The notes under the pieces: model-generated | Database searches by the model: none | What the model was told of the DNA's origin: nothing | Seen by the model: only the letters and a program-made list of their open reading frames with translations | NCBI RefSeq assembly: GCF_000369045.1 | Contig: NZ_KB849797.1 | Coordinates: 588,132 to 652,131, forward strand | Origin: Acinetobacter pittii ATCC 19004 = CIP 70.29 | GTDB lineage: Bacteria > Pseudomonadota > Gammaproteobacteria > Pseudomonadales > Moraxellaceae | Length of the DNA: 64,000 nt | Direction of reading: 5' to 3' | Made by a program: the position numbers and the translations under genes | Shown here: piece by piece, positions 7,893 through 17,122 of the stretch | How positions within the stretch are numbered: position 1 is the first letter of the stretch | Layout: each line of letters starts with the position of its first letter

Positions 7893-8348
7893 GGTGATTG
7901 TTGACACTTTACAGAACGCATCAGGTCAATTTTTATAGCCTGACCGCTTATATCACCTTATATTTAAAGCATTAAACCACTTACAAATTAGTCTTTATAA
8001 AACAGATATTTAATATTATTTTACCTATAAATTTATGATACTTTTTTAGTTGCTTTTCGACCTCTAATCTTTTGTTTCAAACTTTAGTCTACAACCAATG
8101 TATTACAGCAAGATTGTAGACAATCTGCTTGAATGAAAGCATGAGTTAGAAATTAGTTTCTATTTACCGTAATTTCTTTTAAATCTTTTTATCATTTTCA
8201 TCCAGAAAATATCGATATTAGTGAAATTATCAGGTGCTTCACGGTAGCTTTATTGATACATTATTGAGCATCGACATAGTTGTGGCGTATTTTTCGAGAC
8301 AGAAAAAACCCAGCACTATGCATATTGTTGAATGAAAGGACTTTTTTG
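7893..8348. promoter_or_regulatory. Long AT-rich control region between gntR and the aminotransferase
   Basis: No gene is visible here. The region contains GATTGTAGACAATC (8112-8125), sharing ATTGTNNACAAT with the operator candidate beside gntR, and an isolated half site GTCTACAA at 8087-8094. A further partial match, ATTGTTGACA, lies near 7897. I see no convincing promoter for the aminotransferase; an AAAGGA ribosome site precedes its ATG. Confidence 0.45.
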
Positions 8349-9563
8349 ATGTTTCAACATATCCCCCCATACGCAGGCGATCCAATTCTCTCTTTAATGG
8401 AACAGTTCAATGCTGACACTCGTTCTGGAAAAGTGAACTTGAGTATTGGTCTTTATTATAACGAAGACAGCATTGTTCCTCAGTTAGAGACCATTATCGA
8501 GGCGCAAAAGCGTATTGAGCCTAAAAACGGTAAAACCAAACTTTATTTGCCAATGGAAGGCTTCAAACCTTACCGTGAAGCAATTCAAGCACTTTTATTT
8601 GGTGCAAACAGCCCGGCAGTTAAAGCTGGCCGTGCTGTAACCATCCAAACACTTGGTGGTTCAGGTGCATTAAAAGTTGGTGCAGATTTTTTAAAAACTT
8701 ATTTCCCAAATTCAGACGTTTGGGTAAGCCAACCAACTTGGGATAACCACGTTGCGATTTTCAATGGCGCTGGTATCAAAACTCATTTCTACCCATATTT
8801 CGATAACGAAACGCGTGGTGTAGATTTTGACGGTATGCTTTCTACACTTAAAACTTTGCCTGAGCAAAGCATTGTGTTATTGCACCCATGCTGCCATAAC
8901 CCAACTGGTGCTGACTTAAACCCAGCACAATGGGACCAAGTGATTGCAGCATTAAAAGACCGTAACCTTATTCCATTCCTAGACATCGCTTACCAAGGTT
9001 TTGGTGACGGTATGGAAGAAGATGCGTATGCAATTCGTGCTTTAGACCAAGCGGGTCTAAACTTCATTGTGAGCAACTCTTTCTCTAAAATCTTCTCTTT
9101 ATATGGCGAACGCGTTGGCGGCTTAACTTTCGTATGTGACGATGCAGAAGCTGCTCAGTGTACATTCGGTCAGTTAAAAGCGACTGTACGCCGTATTTAC
9201 TCTAGCCCTCCTACTACAGGCGCTTGGTTAGTTGATGAAGTGTTAAATGACGCTGAACTTAACCAACAATGGCAAGGTGAAGTAAAAGAGATGCGTGAGC
9301 GTATTATCAAAATGCGTAGCATCTTGAAAGACGAACTGACTAAAGCATTACCAGACCGTGACTTTAGCTACCTTGTAAACCAAAAAGGTATGTTCAGTTA
9401 CACAGGTTTAACTGCTGAGCAAGTTGATATCTTGCGTGAAGAATATGCAATCTACTTAGTACGTAGTGGCCGTATTTGTGTAGCAGGTTTAAACATGAAC
9501 AATGTTTACACTGTTGCTAAAGCAGTTGCAGAAGTGCTTGCTAAATCAACAGAAGCGGCATAA
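8349..9563 (+). CDS. tyrB: Aromatic/aspartate aminotransferase (class I)
   Basis: The 404-aa protein starts MFQHIPPYAGDP behind AAAGGA; an in-frame ATG 23 codons upstream is rejected. It is a class I PLP enzyme with GGSGALKVG (about 100), HPCCHNPTGAD, the PLP lysine in SNSFSKIFSLYGERVGG (about 245) and the substrate-carboxylate arginine in RSGRICVAGLN near the C-terminus. It transfers amino groups among aromatic amino acids, aspartate and glutamate. TyrB and AspC cannot be separated by sequence reading alone. The gene is a single unit with its own terminator. Confidence 0.85.
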   Translation: MFQHIPPYAGDPILSLMEQFNADTRSGKVNLSIGLYYNEDSIVPQLETIIEAQKRIEPKNGKTKLYLPMEGFKPYREAIQALLFGANSPAVKAGRAVTIQTLGGSGALKVGADFLKTYFPNSDVWVSQPTWDNHVAIFNGAGIKTHFYPYFDNETRGVDFDGMLSTLKTLPEQSIVLLHPCCHNPTGADLNPAQWDQVIAALKDRNLIPFLDIAYQGFGDGMEEDAYAIRALDQAGLNFIVSNSFSKIFSLYGERVGGLTFVCDDAEAAQCTFGQLKATVRRIYSSPPTTGAWLVDEVLNDAELNQQWQGEVKEMRERIIKMRSILKDELTKALPDRDFSYLVNQKGMFSYTGLTAEQVDILREEYAIYLVRSGRICVAGLNMNNVYTVAKAVAEVLAKSTEAA

Positions 9564-9573
9564 TACATCTATT

Positions 9574-9600
9574 AAAAAAGGCGCTTCGGCGCCTTTTTTT
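9574..9600. terminator. Bidirectional terminator between aminotransferase and dld
   Basis: A GGCGC/GCGCC stem with a TTCG tetraloop is flanked by six A and seven T. It serves the two convergent genes. Confidence 0.9.
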
Positions 9601-9611
9601 ATGTCTCAATA

Positions 9612-11318
9612 TTACGATTTAGCTTTGCCCCAATATTTCAGTTTTGAGGTATGTCCAATACCCACATTAAAGCTATTGGTTGGGTCAAGTTTTTGATAGA
9701 AATTGGCTAATGCAGGTTTGGCAATGTAGAGATGCCCGACATTATGCTCTGCCGGATATTCAGCACGGCGCGCATCGAGTAACTTCCACATTTGGTGTTC
9801 CATTTCTAACGGGTCATTGCCCTTTTTAAGAATATAGTCTTGATGGAACACATGACAAAAGAAATGCCCATAATAAAGTTTATGGATGATTTTATTTTCC
9901 ATCTCGGCTGGTAGTTGCTCTACCCATTCACGGTCATTACGGCGTAGAGCAATATCAAGCGCCACAATATCTTCAACTTCACTACGGTGCGTATCACGAT
10001 AACGAATTGCCGCCCCCGCAATCGCAAAGCGGTGCAAGAACGCCTTTCGGCCTTCCTCTTCACTACATACGAAATAGTGACCTGACTGATGCACCGCAAA
10101 ATATTCTTTTAGAAACTGCTCGGTCTGTGCTTTTGAATTATTTTCAACGCGTAGTACTAAATGGTGCTCGTAACGGTCTCGATATTCGGTCATACGCTTC
10201 GGCAAATGACTCGGTAAAAAGAACGTAATCGCTTGTAAAATATGATCCGTTAAGCCTTTAATTTTAAATCTTTCTAAAAAGCCATCGACTTTATCTTTCA
10301 TCGCAAAAGCTTTTGGAACATTGGCTGTGCCAAATTTTTCAATAAATAAGAACGTGTCTTTTCCGTACTTTTCACCAATTAAATAAGCATCTCGGTGAAT
10401 ATACTCACCTGCAATCGGCAAGCTTGGCAGTGAGGTCAGTAAATAACGGCGAATGGCTGTTAAATCATCAGCATCATTAGTACCAATATAAAAGACATTA
10501 CTTTCTACTTTTTCATAGGTATCAAGGCGCACGGCAAACACACAAACTTTACCTGCCGAACCCGATGCTTCAAACAAACGTGACGGGTCTGCATTAAAAC
10601 GAGCAGGTGTATCTTCATCAACTTGGGTCACATCGTGGGCATAGCGATGGTCCGATGCCTGTTTTTCGCTGTCATCTAGAATATCTACGGCTTGATATTG
10701 CTGCTTCTCTAAACGAGTCAAAATTTCTTCGGGTGTCGAACCTAAATTCACCCCTAAATGGTTCACCAGTTTTAATTGACCAGCAGCATTGACCTGAGCA
10801 TATAACGCCAGTTCAGTATACGCCGGTCCACGACGTACCAATGCACCGCCCGAGTTATTACAAACACCGCCTAGTACTGATGCCCCAATACAAGATGAAC
10901 CAATCACCGAATGAGGTTCACGGTCGTAGCCCTTTAAAATTTGCTCTAAATTATCTAAGGTCGCACCCGGTAAGCAGATCACTTGCTTACCGTCATGAAT
11001 GACCTGAATGCCCTTTAATCGGCGCGTACTCATGACCAAAACAGGACGATCATAGTCATCGCCATATGGGGTTGAACCGCCAGTGAGTCCTGTATTTGCT
11101 GCCTGCATAATGACAATACAGTCCGCCTCAATTGCAGCCTGCAACACTTGCCATTGCTCTAGCAAGGTCCCCGGCACCACTACAGCAAGTACTTTCCCCT
11201 CACCAAAACGACGGCCTTGACGGTACTGACGCGTGCTTTGATCATCGGTCAAAACATGCGAACGCCCTACAATGTTTTGTAAACGGTCAATCACTGCTTG
11301 AGGAGAAAATGTTTGCAT
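9612..11318 (-). CDS. dld: Quinone-dependent D-lactate dehydrogenase
   Basis: The 568-aa protein starts MQTFSPQAVIDRL behind AGGAAA; an ATG eight codons upstream lacks such a site. It is a peripheral membrane flavoprotein oxidising D-lactate to pyruvate and passing electrons to quinone. The FAD_binding_4 domain is seen in the N-terminal 220 residues (NTGLTGGSTPYG; GSSCIGASVLGGVCNNSGGA), followed by the lactate dehydrogenase membrane-binding domain. It is the last gene of the lactate operon, separated from lldD by about 290 bases that hold a structured repeat. Confidence 0.93.
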   Translation of the reverse strand: MQTFSPQAVIDRLQNIVGRSHVLTDDQSTRQYRQGRRFGEGKVLAVVVPGTLLEQWQVLQAAIEADCIVIMQAANTGLTGGSTPYGDDYDRPVLVMSTRRLKGIQVIHDGKQVICLPGATLDNLEQILKGYDREPHSVIGSSCIGASVLGGVCNNSGGALVRRGPAYTELALYAQVNAAGQLKLVNHLGVNLGSTPEEILTRLEKQQYQAVDILDDSEKQASDHRYAHDVTQVDEDTPARFNADPSRLFEASGSAGKVCVFAVRLDTYEKVESNVFYIGTNDADDLTAIRRYLLTSLPSLPIAGEYIHRDAYLIGEKYGKDTFLFIEKFGTANVPKAFAMKDKVDGFLERFKIKGLTDHILQAITFFLPSHLPKRMTEYRDRYEHHLVLRVENNSKAQTEQFLKEYFAVHQSGHYFVCSEEEGRKAFLHRFAIAGAAIRYRDTHRSEVEDIVALDIALRRNDREWVEQLPAEMENKIIHKLYYGHFFCHVFHQDYILKKGNDPLEMEHQMWKLLDARRAEYPAEHNVGHLYIAKPALANFYQKLDPTNSFNVGIGHTSKLKYWGKAKS

Positions 11319-11422
11319 GATGGTTTCCTTTTGGTCATCCATTTATCAAATTAGACCAACACGACGGGATCTTACCGTTTGTAATTTATAATTTAATTAG
11401 CTCATTCTCTAATGTGAATCAG

Positions 11423-11589
11423 CCCTATATTTACTATCGTGGTGGCGGCATGGATGCCGCCTGTTGAGCAACCGTACAAGGAAGTACGGTTTGCTCAACA
11501 AAAGGTTTTTGGTTACTTTTGACCTTTCAAAAGTGACAAATGCCTATACGTAAAACATCAGCAAATCACCAAATTTTGAGGCTGTGCTT
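11423..11589 (+). repeat. Structured intergenic repeat, copy A
   Basis: Three consecutive hairpins: 11444-11461 (GGCGGCAT/ATGCCGCC), 11462-11500 (ten plus six base pairs, loop AAGGAA, one unpaired T at 11490) and 11512-11537 (GTTACTTTTG/CAAAAGTGAC, loop ACCTTT). The flanks ATTTACTATCGTG, GCCTATAC and GGCTGTGCTT recur in the copy at 43087. The pairing is kept while stem bases differ between copies. It lies between lldD and dld inside the lactate operon and could act on the transcript. Confidence 0.8.
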
Positions 11590-11609
11590 ATTGCTTTACT
11601 TACCATGTC

Positions 11610-12761
11610 TTAAAGTCCTTGTTTAATCGCCTGTACTAAACAATCCGCATTAATATCCGAAATCGACTTAGCACCCGTTAAGGTCATCGCAACACGCATT
11701 TCTTTATCGATCAAATCAAGTAAGTTCGAGACCCCTTGTCCACCTGCTGCTGCCAAGGCATAAACAAACGCACGGCCAAGTAAAACCGTATCTGCACCGA
11801 GTGCCAACATACGCACCACATCCAGGCCATTACGAATGCCTGAGTCAGCCAAAATCGCTAAATCACCTTTGACGGCATCGGCAATTGCAGGCAATGCACG
11901 AGCAGACGACATCACACCATCTAACTGACGACCACCGTGATTTGATACCACAATCCCATCTGCACCAAAACGCACGGCATCTTTGGCATCTTCAGGGTCT
12001 AAAATACCTTTAATCACCATTGGGCCATCCCAAAACTCACGAATCCACTCAAGATCTTTCCATGAAATTGATGGGTCAAAGTTCGAGCCTAACCAGCCAA
12101 TATAGTCTTCAAGCCCAGTCGGTTTACCTAAATATTTAGAGATATTACCCAAGTCATGCGGGCGTCCCATTAGGCCAACATTCCATGACCAATGCGGATG
12201 GAACATAGACTGCATATAACGACGCATCGCAGCATTTGGTCCACTCATACCCGAGTGGGCGTCACGGTAACGTGCACCCGGCACAGGCATATCTACGGTA
12301 AATACCAGTGTTGAACAGCCTGCCGCTTTTGCACGTTCCAAAGCATTACGCATAAAACCACGGTCACGTAATACATAAAGCTGGAACCACATTGGGCGGT
12401 TAATTGCAGGTGCAACTTCTTCAATCGGACAGACAGAAACTGTTGAAAGCGTAAATGGAATGCCCTTTTTATCGGCTGCCATTGCGGCTTGCACTTCACC
12501 ACGGCGTGCATACATACCTGTTAAACCCACAGGCGCCAAAGCAACTGGCATCGACAGCGTTTCATTAAACAGTTTTGTCTCTAAACTTAACGCGGACATG
12601 TCATTCAGCACACGTTGACGCAATGCAATTTCTGACAAATCTTGTACGTTACGCTTTAAGGTATATTCTGAATACGCTCCACCATCAATGTAATGAAATA
12701 AAAATGGTGGTAAGCGACGTTGTGCCGCAGCACGATAATCATTGCCAGAAGAAATAATCAT
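11610..12761 (-). CDS. lldD: FMN-dependent L-lactate dehydrogenase
   Basis: The 383-aa protein oxidises L-lactate to pyruvate at the inner membrane. It is an alpha-hydroxyacid oxidase family TIM barrel: YIDGGAYSEYTLKRN at the N-terminus, LAPVGLTGMYARRGE (FMN site), VKGILDPEDA with the FMN lysine (about 252), and SNHGGRQLDG with the catalytic histidine (about 275), then ADSGIRNGLDVVRMLALGAD. Its ATG overlaps the lldR stop by four bases (ATGA). Confidence 0.95.
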   Translation of the reverse strand: MIISSGNDYRAAAQRRLPPFLFHYIDGGAYSEYTLKRNVQDLSEIALRQRVLNDMSALSLETKLFNETLSMPVALAPVGLTGMYARRGEVQAAMAADKKGIPFTLSTVSVCPIEEVAPAINRPMWFQLYVLRDRGFMRNALERAKAAGCSTLVFTVDMPVPGARYRDAHSGMSGPNAAMRRYMQSMFHPHWSWNVGLMGRPHDLGNISKYLGKPTGLEDYIGWLGSNFDPSISWKDLEWIREFWDGPMVIKGILDPEDAKDAVRFGADGIVVSNHGGRQLDGVMSSARALPAIADAVKGDLAILADSGIRNGLDVVRMLALGADTVLLGRAFVYALAAAGGQGVSNLLDLIDKEMRVAMTLTGAKSISDINADCLVQAIKQGL

Positions 12762-13510
12762 TTTGAATCAACTCTATTTAAACGATTTGCACGTTTCTGG
12801 CGAGCTTCATCTTCATCCAGAGAACGCACATGATTAATCACAAATTCAATATGACCGCAGACAGCTTGGCGTGCGGCCTCGGGATCTTTACGATCAATAG
12901 CATCCATCACCTGAAAATGTTGCTCGCTTAGCAAGTCACCATTTACGGGGTCGTTATAAACTTTTTTACGTCCTAACAAGACGTTGTATTGCAGCAAATC
13001 AAACAAGCTGCGCATCATCTGAATCAGCACCACATTGTGAGATGCTTCAGCAATCGCTAAGTGGAATTCAGCATCGGCCACCGCAGCCTGGGCTGAGTCA
13101 CCTGCATTTTGATGGCGACTAATTTCATTAAAATAATGATGGATTTTGGCGCGATCTTCAGGTGTTGAGCGTAATGCGGCATACCAAGCAGTGCCACCCT
13201 CAAGTAATAACCGCGCCTCTTGCACATCAAAACGGTAGAGTGGATCTTCTTCAATCAGGTTGCTAATCGGGTTCACAATCAGTTGCTGTGGCCACTGTTC
13301 AGGTAACTGCTGAATATAAGTCCCATCGCCACGGCGGCTACTGAGTATCCCTTGACTATTGAGCTGTTGAATTGCTTCGCGCAAAGACGGACGAGAAACT
13401 CCTAAGCTAGTTGCAAGCTGGCGCTCGGCAGGCAAACGATCACCTTTTTTCATGTGACGCTCTTCAATTAATGCCTGCAATTTCATGACCACTTGATCGG
13501 AGATTCTCAT
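12758..13510 (-). CDS. lldR: GntR/FadR-family lactate regulator LldR
   Basis: The 250-aa protein has a winged helix at residues 1-75 (PAERQLATSLGVSRPSLREAIQQL) and an FCD domain. It lies between lldP and lldD and overlaps lldD by ATGA, as in the E. coli lldPRD operon, where LldR responds to L-lactate. Two AATTGGTNNGACCAAT operators upstream of lldP fit the known LldR recognition pattern. Confidence 0.93.
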   Translation of the reverse strand: MRISDQVVMKLQALIEERHMKKGDRLPAERQLATSLGVSRPSLREAIQQLNSQGILSSRRGDGTYIQQLPEQWPQQLIVNPISNLIEEDPLYRFDVQEARLLLEGGTAWYAALRSTPEDRAKIHHYFNEISRHQNAGDSAQAAVADAEFHLAIAEASHNVVLIQMMRSLFDLLQYNVLLGRKKVYNDPVNGDLLSEQHFQVMDAIDRKDPEAARQAVCGHIEFVINHVRSLDEDEARQKRANRLNRVDSK

Positions 13511-13529
13511 CGCGTTTCCTTCACTGGAG

Positions 13530-15191
13530 TTATGGAATCATCCACGGCACCAGATAAGCCTGAACCGTAATAATGATGCCAACAAAGACAGTGAATATGA
13601 TGCTATGTTTTACAGTGAAACGGAACAAGTCAGACTCTTTTCCAACTAAGCCTACCGCTGCACAAGCGATAGCAATCGACTGTGGAGAAATCATCTTACC
13701 CGTTACACCACCGCTGGTATTTGCAGCTACAAGCAATACTTCTGGAATACCAATTTGCTGTGCTGTAGTTGCCTGTAATGCCGAGAACAAAGCATTTGAA
13801 GAGGTATCTGAACCCGTAAGGAACACACCTAGCCAACCCAAAAATGGCGAGAAGAAAGTAAACGCATGACCCGTATGCGATAGAGCCAAAGCCAAAGTTG
13901 CAGATAAACCTGAATAGTTCGCAATAAAAGCAAAAGCCAAAACCATACCAATTGAATAAATCGGTGTTTTTAACTCATTGAGTGTTTCACCAAAGGTTGT
14001 AACTGCCTCACTTGCTTTCATTTTTAAGAAAATAGCAGTGATGATTGCGGCAATAAAAATTGCAGTACCTGTTGCAGAGAACCAGTCAAACTTATAAATC
14101 GCTTCATATGGTTTCATCTCTGCCACAATTGGCGGCATTTTTTCGACCAATTTATGCAAATACGGTACTTCAAGTTTAAAAATCCAATGTTCAAGAGCAC
14201 CATCTTTTGCAAATAATGCTTTAAATGGCTTAACACTCCAGATCGTCACCATCACGGTTAAGATTGCAAATGGAGACCATGCCTTCACAATTTTGCCAAT
14301 GCTAGAACGTTGAACCGTGGTAGGTTGCTGAGTCAAAGTCTGACCCGCTTCAGGTTCAAAACGGAAAATATGTTTTGGTTTCCAAACACGGAACAGTAAA
14401 GTTAAGCTCACCAATGATGCAATTGCAGCGGTAATGTCTGGTAACTCAGGACCAATGAAGTTAGATGTAAGATACTGGGCAATCGCAAAAGCGCCACCAC
14501 CGACTAAAACCGCAGGCCAAGTTTCTTTAACACCACGCCAGCCATCCATAATCGCCATAATCCAGAACAGCACAATCAGCGTTAAAAATGGCAACTGACG
14601 ACCCACCATTTGGCTAATTTCCATAGTGTCTACACCAGAAACCTGCCCCGCCACAATAATTGGAATACCCATTGCACCAAATGCCACTGGCGCCGTATTT
14701 ACAATTAAACATAAACCAGCAGCATAAAGTGGTTTAAACCCTAAACCGACAAGCAGCGCAGCAGTAATTGCTACAGGAGCACCAAAGCCAGCCGCCCCTT
14801 CAAGGAAAGTACCAAATGCAAAACCAACCAATAGCATCTGCAGACGTTGGTCTTCGGTAATCGACAAAATGCTTGAGCGAATAATCTCAAACTGACCTGT
14901 TTTTACCGAAATTTTGTATAGAAAAACTGCACCGATAATGATCCATGAAATTGGCCATAGACCGTAGAAGAAACCGTAAATGATTGACGCAAAGGCCATT
15001 TGCCCCGGCATTTGATAGAAAAAGAGCGCAATCAATAATGCAATAATGACTGTGCCCGTACCCGCGATACTGCCTTTTAAACGAAAAACAGCCAATGCCA
15101 AAAAGAAGAAAATAATCGGGATTAATGCAACCGCACTGGACAGCCAAATATTATTTAAAGGGTCATAAAGTTGTTGCCACATATTGAGCAT
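13530..15191 (-). CDS. lldP: L-lactate permease LldP
   Basis: The 553-aa inner-membrane protein imports lactate by proton symport. I chose the ATG giving MLNMWQQLYDP because AAGGAG lies six bases before it; a longer in-frame extension to 15245 is rejected. The length matches the family, and many hydrophobic helices and the conserved segments EGAAGFGAPVAITAALLVGLG and SNALFSALQ are present. It is the first gene of the lactate operon and marks the conserved boundary of the Acinetobacter capsule locus. Confidence 0.95.
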   Translation of the reverse strand: MLNMWQQLYDPLNNIWLSSAVALIPIIFFFLALAVFRLKGSIAGTGTVIIALLIALFFYQMPGQMAFASIIYGFFYGLWPISWIIIGAVFLYKISVKTGQFEIIRSSILSITEDQRLQMLLVGFAFGTFLEGAAGFGAPVAITAALLVGLGFKPLYAAGLCLIVNTAPVAFGAMGIPIIVAGQVSGVDTMEISQMVGRQLPFLTLIVLFWIMAIMDGWRGVKETWPAVLVGGGAFAIAQYLTSNFIGPELPDITAAIASLVSLTLLFRVWKPKHIFRFEPEAGQTLTQQPTTVQRSSIGKIVKAWSPFAILTVMVTIWSVKPFKALFAKDGALEHWIFKLEVPYLHKLVEKMPPIVAEMKPYEAIYKFDWFSATGTAIFIAAIITAIFLKMKASEAVTTFGETLNELKTPIYSIGMVLAFAFIANYSGLSATLALALSHTGHAFTFFSPFLGWLGVFLTGSDTSSNALFSALQATTAQQIGIPEVLLVAANTSGGVTGKMISPQSIAIACAAVGLVGKESDLFRFTVKHSIIFTVFVGIIITVQAYLVPWMIP

Positions 15192-15252
15192 TGTCATCTC
15201 CTTGAAATGCCGGGGCGAATTTTTGTACCTTAAATTCTTAAACATTCAACAC

Positions 15253-15269
15253 AATTGGTATGACCAATT
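15253..15269. promoter_or_regulatory. LldR operator, downstream site
   Basis: AATTGGTATGACCAATT is a 17-base inverted repeat 62 bases upstream of the lldP ATG, inside the predicted leader. It matches the FadR-subfamily TGGT-N3-ACCA pattern used by LldR. Confidence 0.8.
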
Positions 15270-15310
15270 AAAAATTAAGTGCAAATGTTATTCCTTAAAC
15301 CACAGGAGAC

Positions 15311-15339
15311 ATCATAAATGCAGATATTAGCAAGATCAA
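15311..15339 (-). promoter_or_regulatory. Promoter of the lldP-lldR-lldD-dld operon
   Basis: On the minus strand TTGATC (15334-15339) and TATGAT (15311-15316) are 17 bases apart. The promoter lies between the two LldR operators. Confidence 0.6.
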
Positions 15340-15357
15340 TAATTAAATAACGACCAC

Positions 15358-15373
15358 AATTGGTAAGACCAAT
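15358..15373. promoter_or_regulatory. LldR operator, upstream site
   Basis: AATTGGTAAGACCAAT repeats the downstream operator with a changed centre. The two sites are about 105 bases apart centre to centre, ten helical turns, bracketing the promoter; this favours a looped repression complex. Confidence 0.8.
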
Positions 15374-15527
15374 AGTACTAAGTAAAATCAAGCAATTTCT
15401 AATTTATAAATTTATTTATTAGACTAAAGTCGTAAAAATCTTTCTTATAAATTTAGATATGAACTACAGAAATGAAGTGGAAAATTTGAATATAAAAACT
15501 ATAAACATACCTGTTTCATGATCTATG

Positions 15528-15533
15528 TATAAT
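15528..15533 (+). promoter_or_regulatory. Likely -10 element for pgm
   Basis: A perfect TATAAT lies 37 bases before the pgm ATG; no good -35 is visible 16-18 bases upstream. The start codon also has only a weak ribosome site. Confidence 0.45.
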
Positions 15534-15570
15534 GTGCACACAACTCAAACCACATGTATTGAATTGAATA

Positions 15571-16941
15571 ATGACTACTTTAACGTGTTTTAAAGCTTAT
15601 GATATCCGAGGCAAACTCGGCACCGAATTGAATGAAGAAATCGCCTATAAAATTGGCCGCGCTTACGGACAAATCTATAAACCAAAGACTGTGGTTGTAG
15701 GTTGTGATATTCGTCTAAGCAGTGAGGCTTTAAAACAAGCGACCATCCGCGGGTTAAATGACGCGGGTGTCAATGTTCTTGATTTGGGCATGACAGGTAC
15801 TGAAGAAGTTTACTTCGCCGCTTTCCATTTAGATGTACAAGGTGGTATCGAAGTTACTGCTAGCCATAATCCAATGGACTATAATGGCATGAAATTAGTA
15901 CGAGAAAATGCTCGTCCAATTAGTGCTGATACCGGTTTAAAAGAAATTCAGGCTTTAGCAGAAACTAATAACTTTGAAGAAGCTAGCCAAAAAGGTACAA
16001 CGCAAAGCTATAACATTTTGCCTGAGTTCGTTGATCACCTAATGACCTATATTGAACCAGCAAAAATCCGCCCACTTAAGTTGGTGGTTAATGCTGGTAA
16101 TGGTGCAGCTGGTCACGTCATTGATGCCATTGAAGAAAAATTTAAAAAGCTTAACGTACCTATTGAATTTATTAAAATTCACCATGAAGCAGATGGTACT
16201 TTCCCAAATGGCATTCCTAACCCAATTTTAATTGAAAACCGTGACAGTACCCGTAATGCTGTAATTGAGCATAAAGCAGATATGGGAATTGCCTGGGACG
16301 GCGACTTTGACCGCTGCTTCTTATTTGATGAAAAAGGTCAGTTCATTGAAGGCTACTATATTGTTGGTCTATTGGCTCAAGCTTTCTTGATTAAGCAATC
16401 AGGCGAGAAAATTGTGCATGACCCGCGTTTAGTGTGGAACACATTTGATATCGTAGATGAATACAAAGGTGTCGCTGTACAGTCAAAATCTGGTCATGCG
16501 TTCATTAAAGATGTGATGCGTGAACACAATGCGGTATATGGCGGCGAAATGAGTGCCCATCACTATTTCCGTGACTTTGCTTACTGCGACAGCGGTATGA
16601 TTCCTTGGTTACTCACTATTGCCCTACTTTCTGAAACAGGACAATCACTTTCAACCTTAGTTGAAAACATGATTACCAAGTTCCCTTGCAGTGGTGAAAT
16701 CAACTTTAAAGTAGCTGATACACAGATCACTATTCAAAAGATTTTTGATTTTTATGCCGATCAAAATCCACAAATTGACCGTACCGATGGTGTAAGCCTC
16801 GACTTTGGCGCATGGCGTTTTAACGTCCGTGCTTCAAATACTGAACCATTATTACGTCTCAATATTGAAAGTCGTGCAGACCGTCAAGCTCAGCCAATGC
16901 AGCGTTATGTAGATGAGTTGACTAGGTTGATTCAGTCTTAG
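15571..16941 (+). CDS. pgm: Phosphoglucomutase/phosphomannomutase
   Basis: The 456-aa alpha-D-phosphohexomutase interconverts hexose 1- and 6-phosphates, feeding glucose 1-phosphate to GalU and RmlA. Visible are FKAYDIRGKLG at the N-terminus, the phosphoserine loop TASHNPMDYNGMK (about 95-107), the metal loop DGDFDRC (about 247) and the phosphate-binding RASNTEPLLR near the C-terminus. It is the conserved last gene of the capsule locus next to lldP and is convergent with gpi. Confidence 0.93.
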   Translation: MTTLTCFKAYDIRGKLGTELNEEIAYKIGRAYGQIYKPKTVVVGCDIRLSSEALKQATIRGLNDAGVNVLDLGMTGTEEVYFAAFHLDVQGGIEVTASHNPMDYNGMKLVRENARPISADTGLKEIQALAETNNFEEASQKGTTQSYNILPEFVDHLMTYIEPAKIRPLKLVVNAGNGAAGHVIDAIEEKFKKLNVPIEFIKIHHEADGTFPNGIPNPILIENRDSTRNAVIEHKADMGIAWDGDFDRCFLFDEKGQFIEGYYIVGLLAQAFLIKQSGEKIVHDPRLVWNTFDIVDEYKGVAVQSKSGHAFIKDVMREHNAVYGGEMSAHHYFRDFAYCDSGMIPWLLTIALLSETGQSLSTLVENMITKFPCSGEINFKVADTQITIQKIFDFYADQNPQIDRTDGVSLDFGAWRFNVRASNTEPLLRLNIESRADRQAQPMQRYVDELTRLIQS

Positions 16942-16960
16942 TTTAAGTCATACAAATAGA

Positions 16961-16992
16961 ATAGGAGGACACTATAGTCCTCCTATTTTTTA
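16961..16992 (+). terminator. Terminator of pgm
   Basis: A perfect ten-base stem ATAGGAGGAC/GTCCTCCTAT with loop ACTATA is followed by seven bases of mostly T. Confidence 0.88.
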
Positions 16993-17088
16993 TCACTTCT
17001 AAAACATCCCATAAGTAAGATTAGTGCCATCCAATACATCATGATTCAGGTGCTTATACTATTTTTGATCAATCACAGTACAGCCACG

Positions 17089-17122
17089 AAAAAGGCTTCT
17101 CGTCATATCGAGAAGCCTTTTT
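17089..17122. terminator. Terminator of the minus-strand capsule operon
   Basis: A 14-base stem (AAAAAGGCTTCTCG/CGAGAAGCCTTTTT) encloses loop TCATAT. It is flanked by A and T runs, lies about 60 bases past the gpi stop, and can also act on plus-strand transcripts. Confidence 0.88.
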
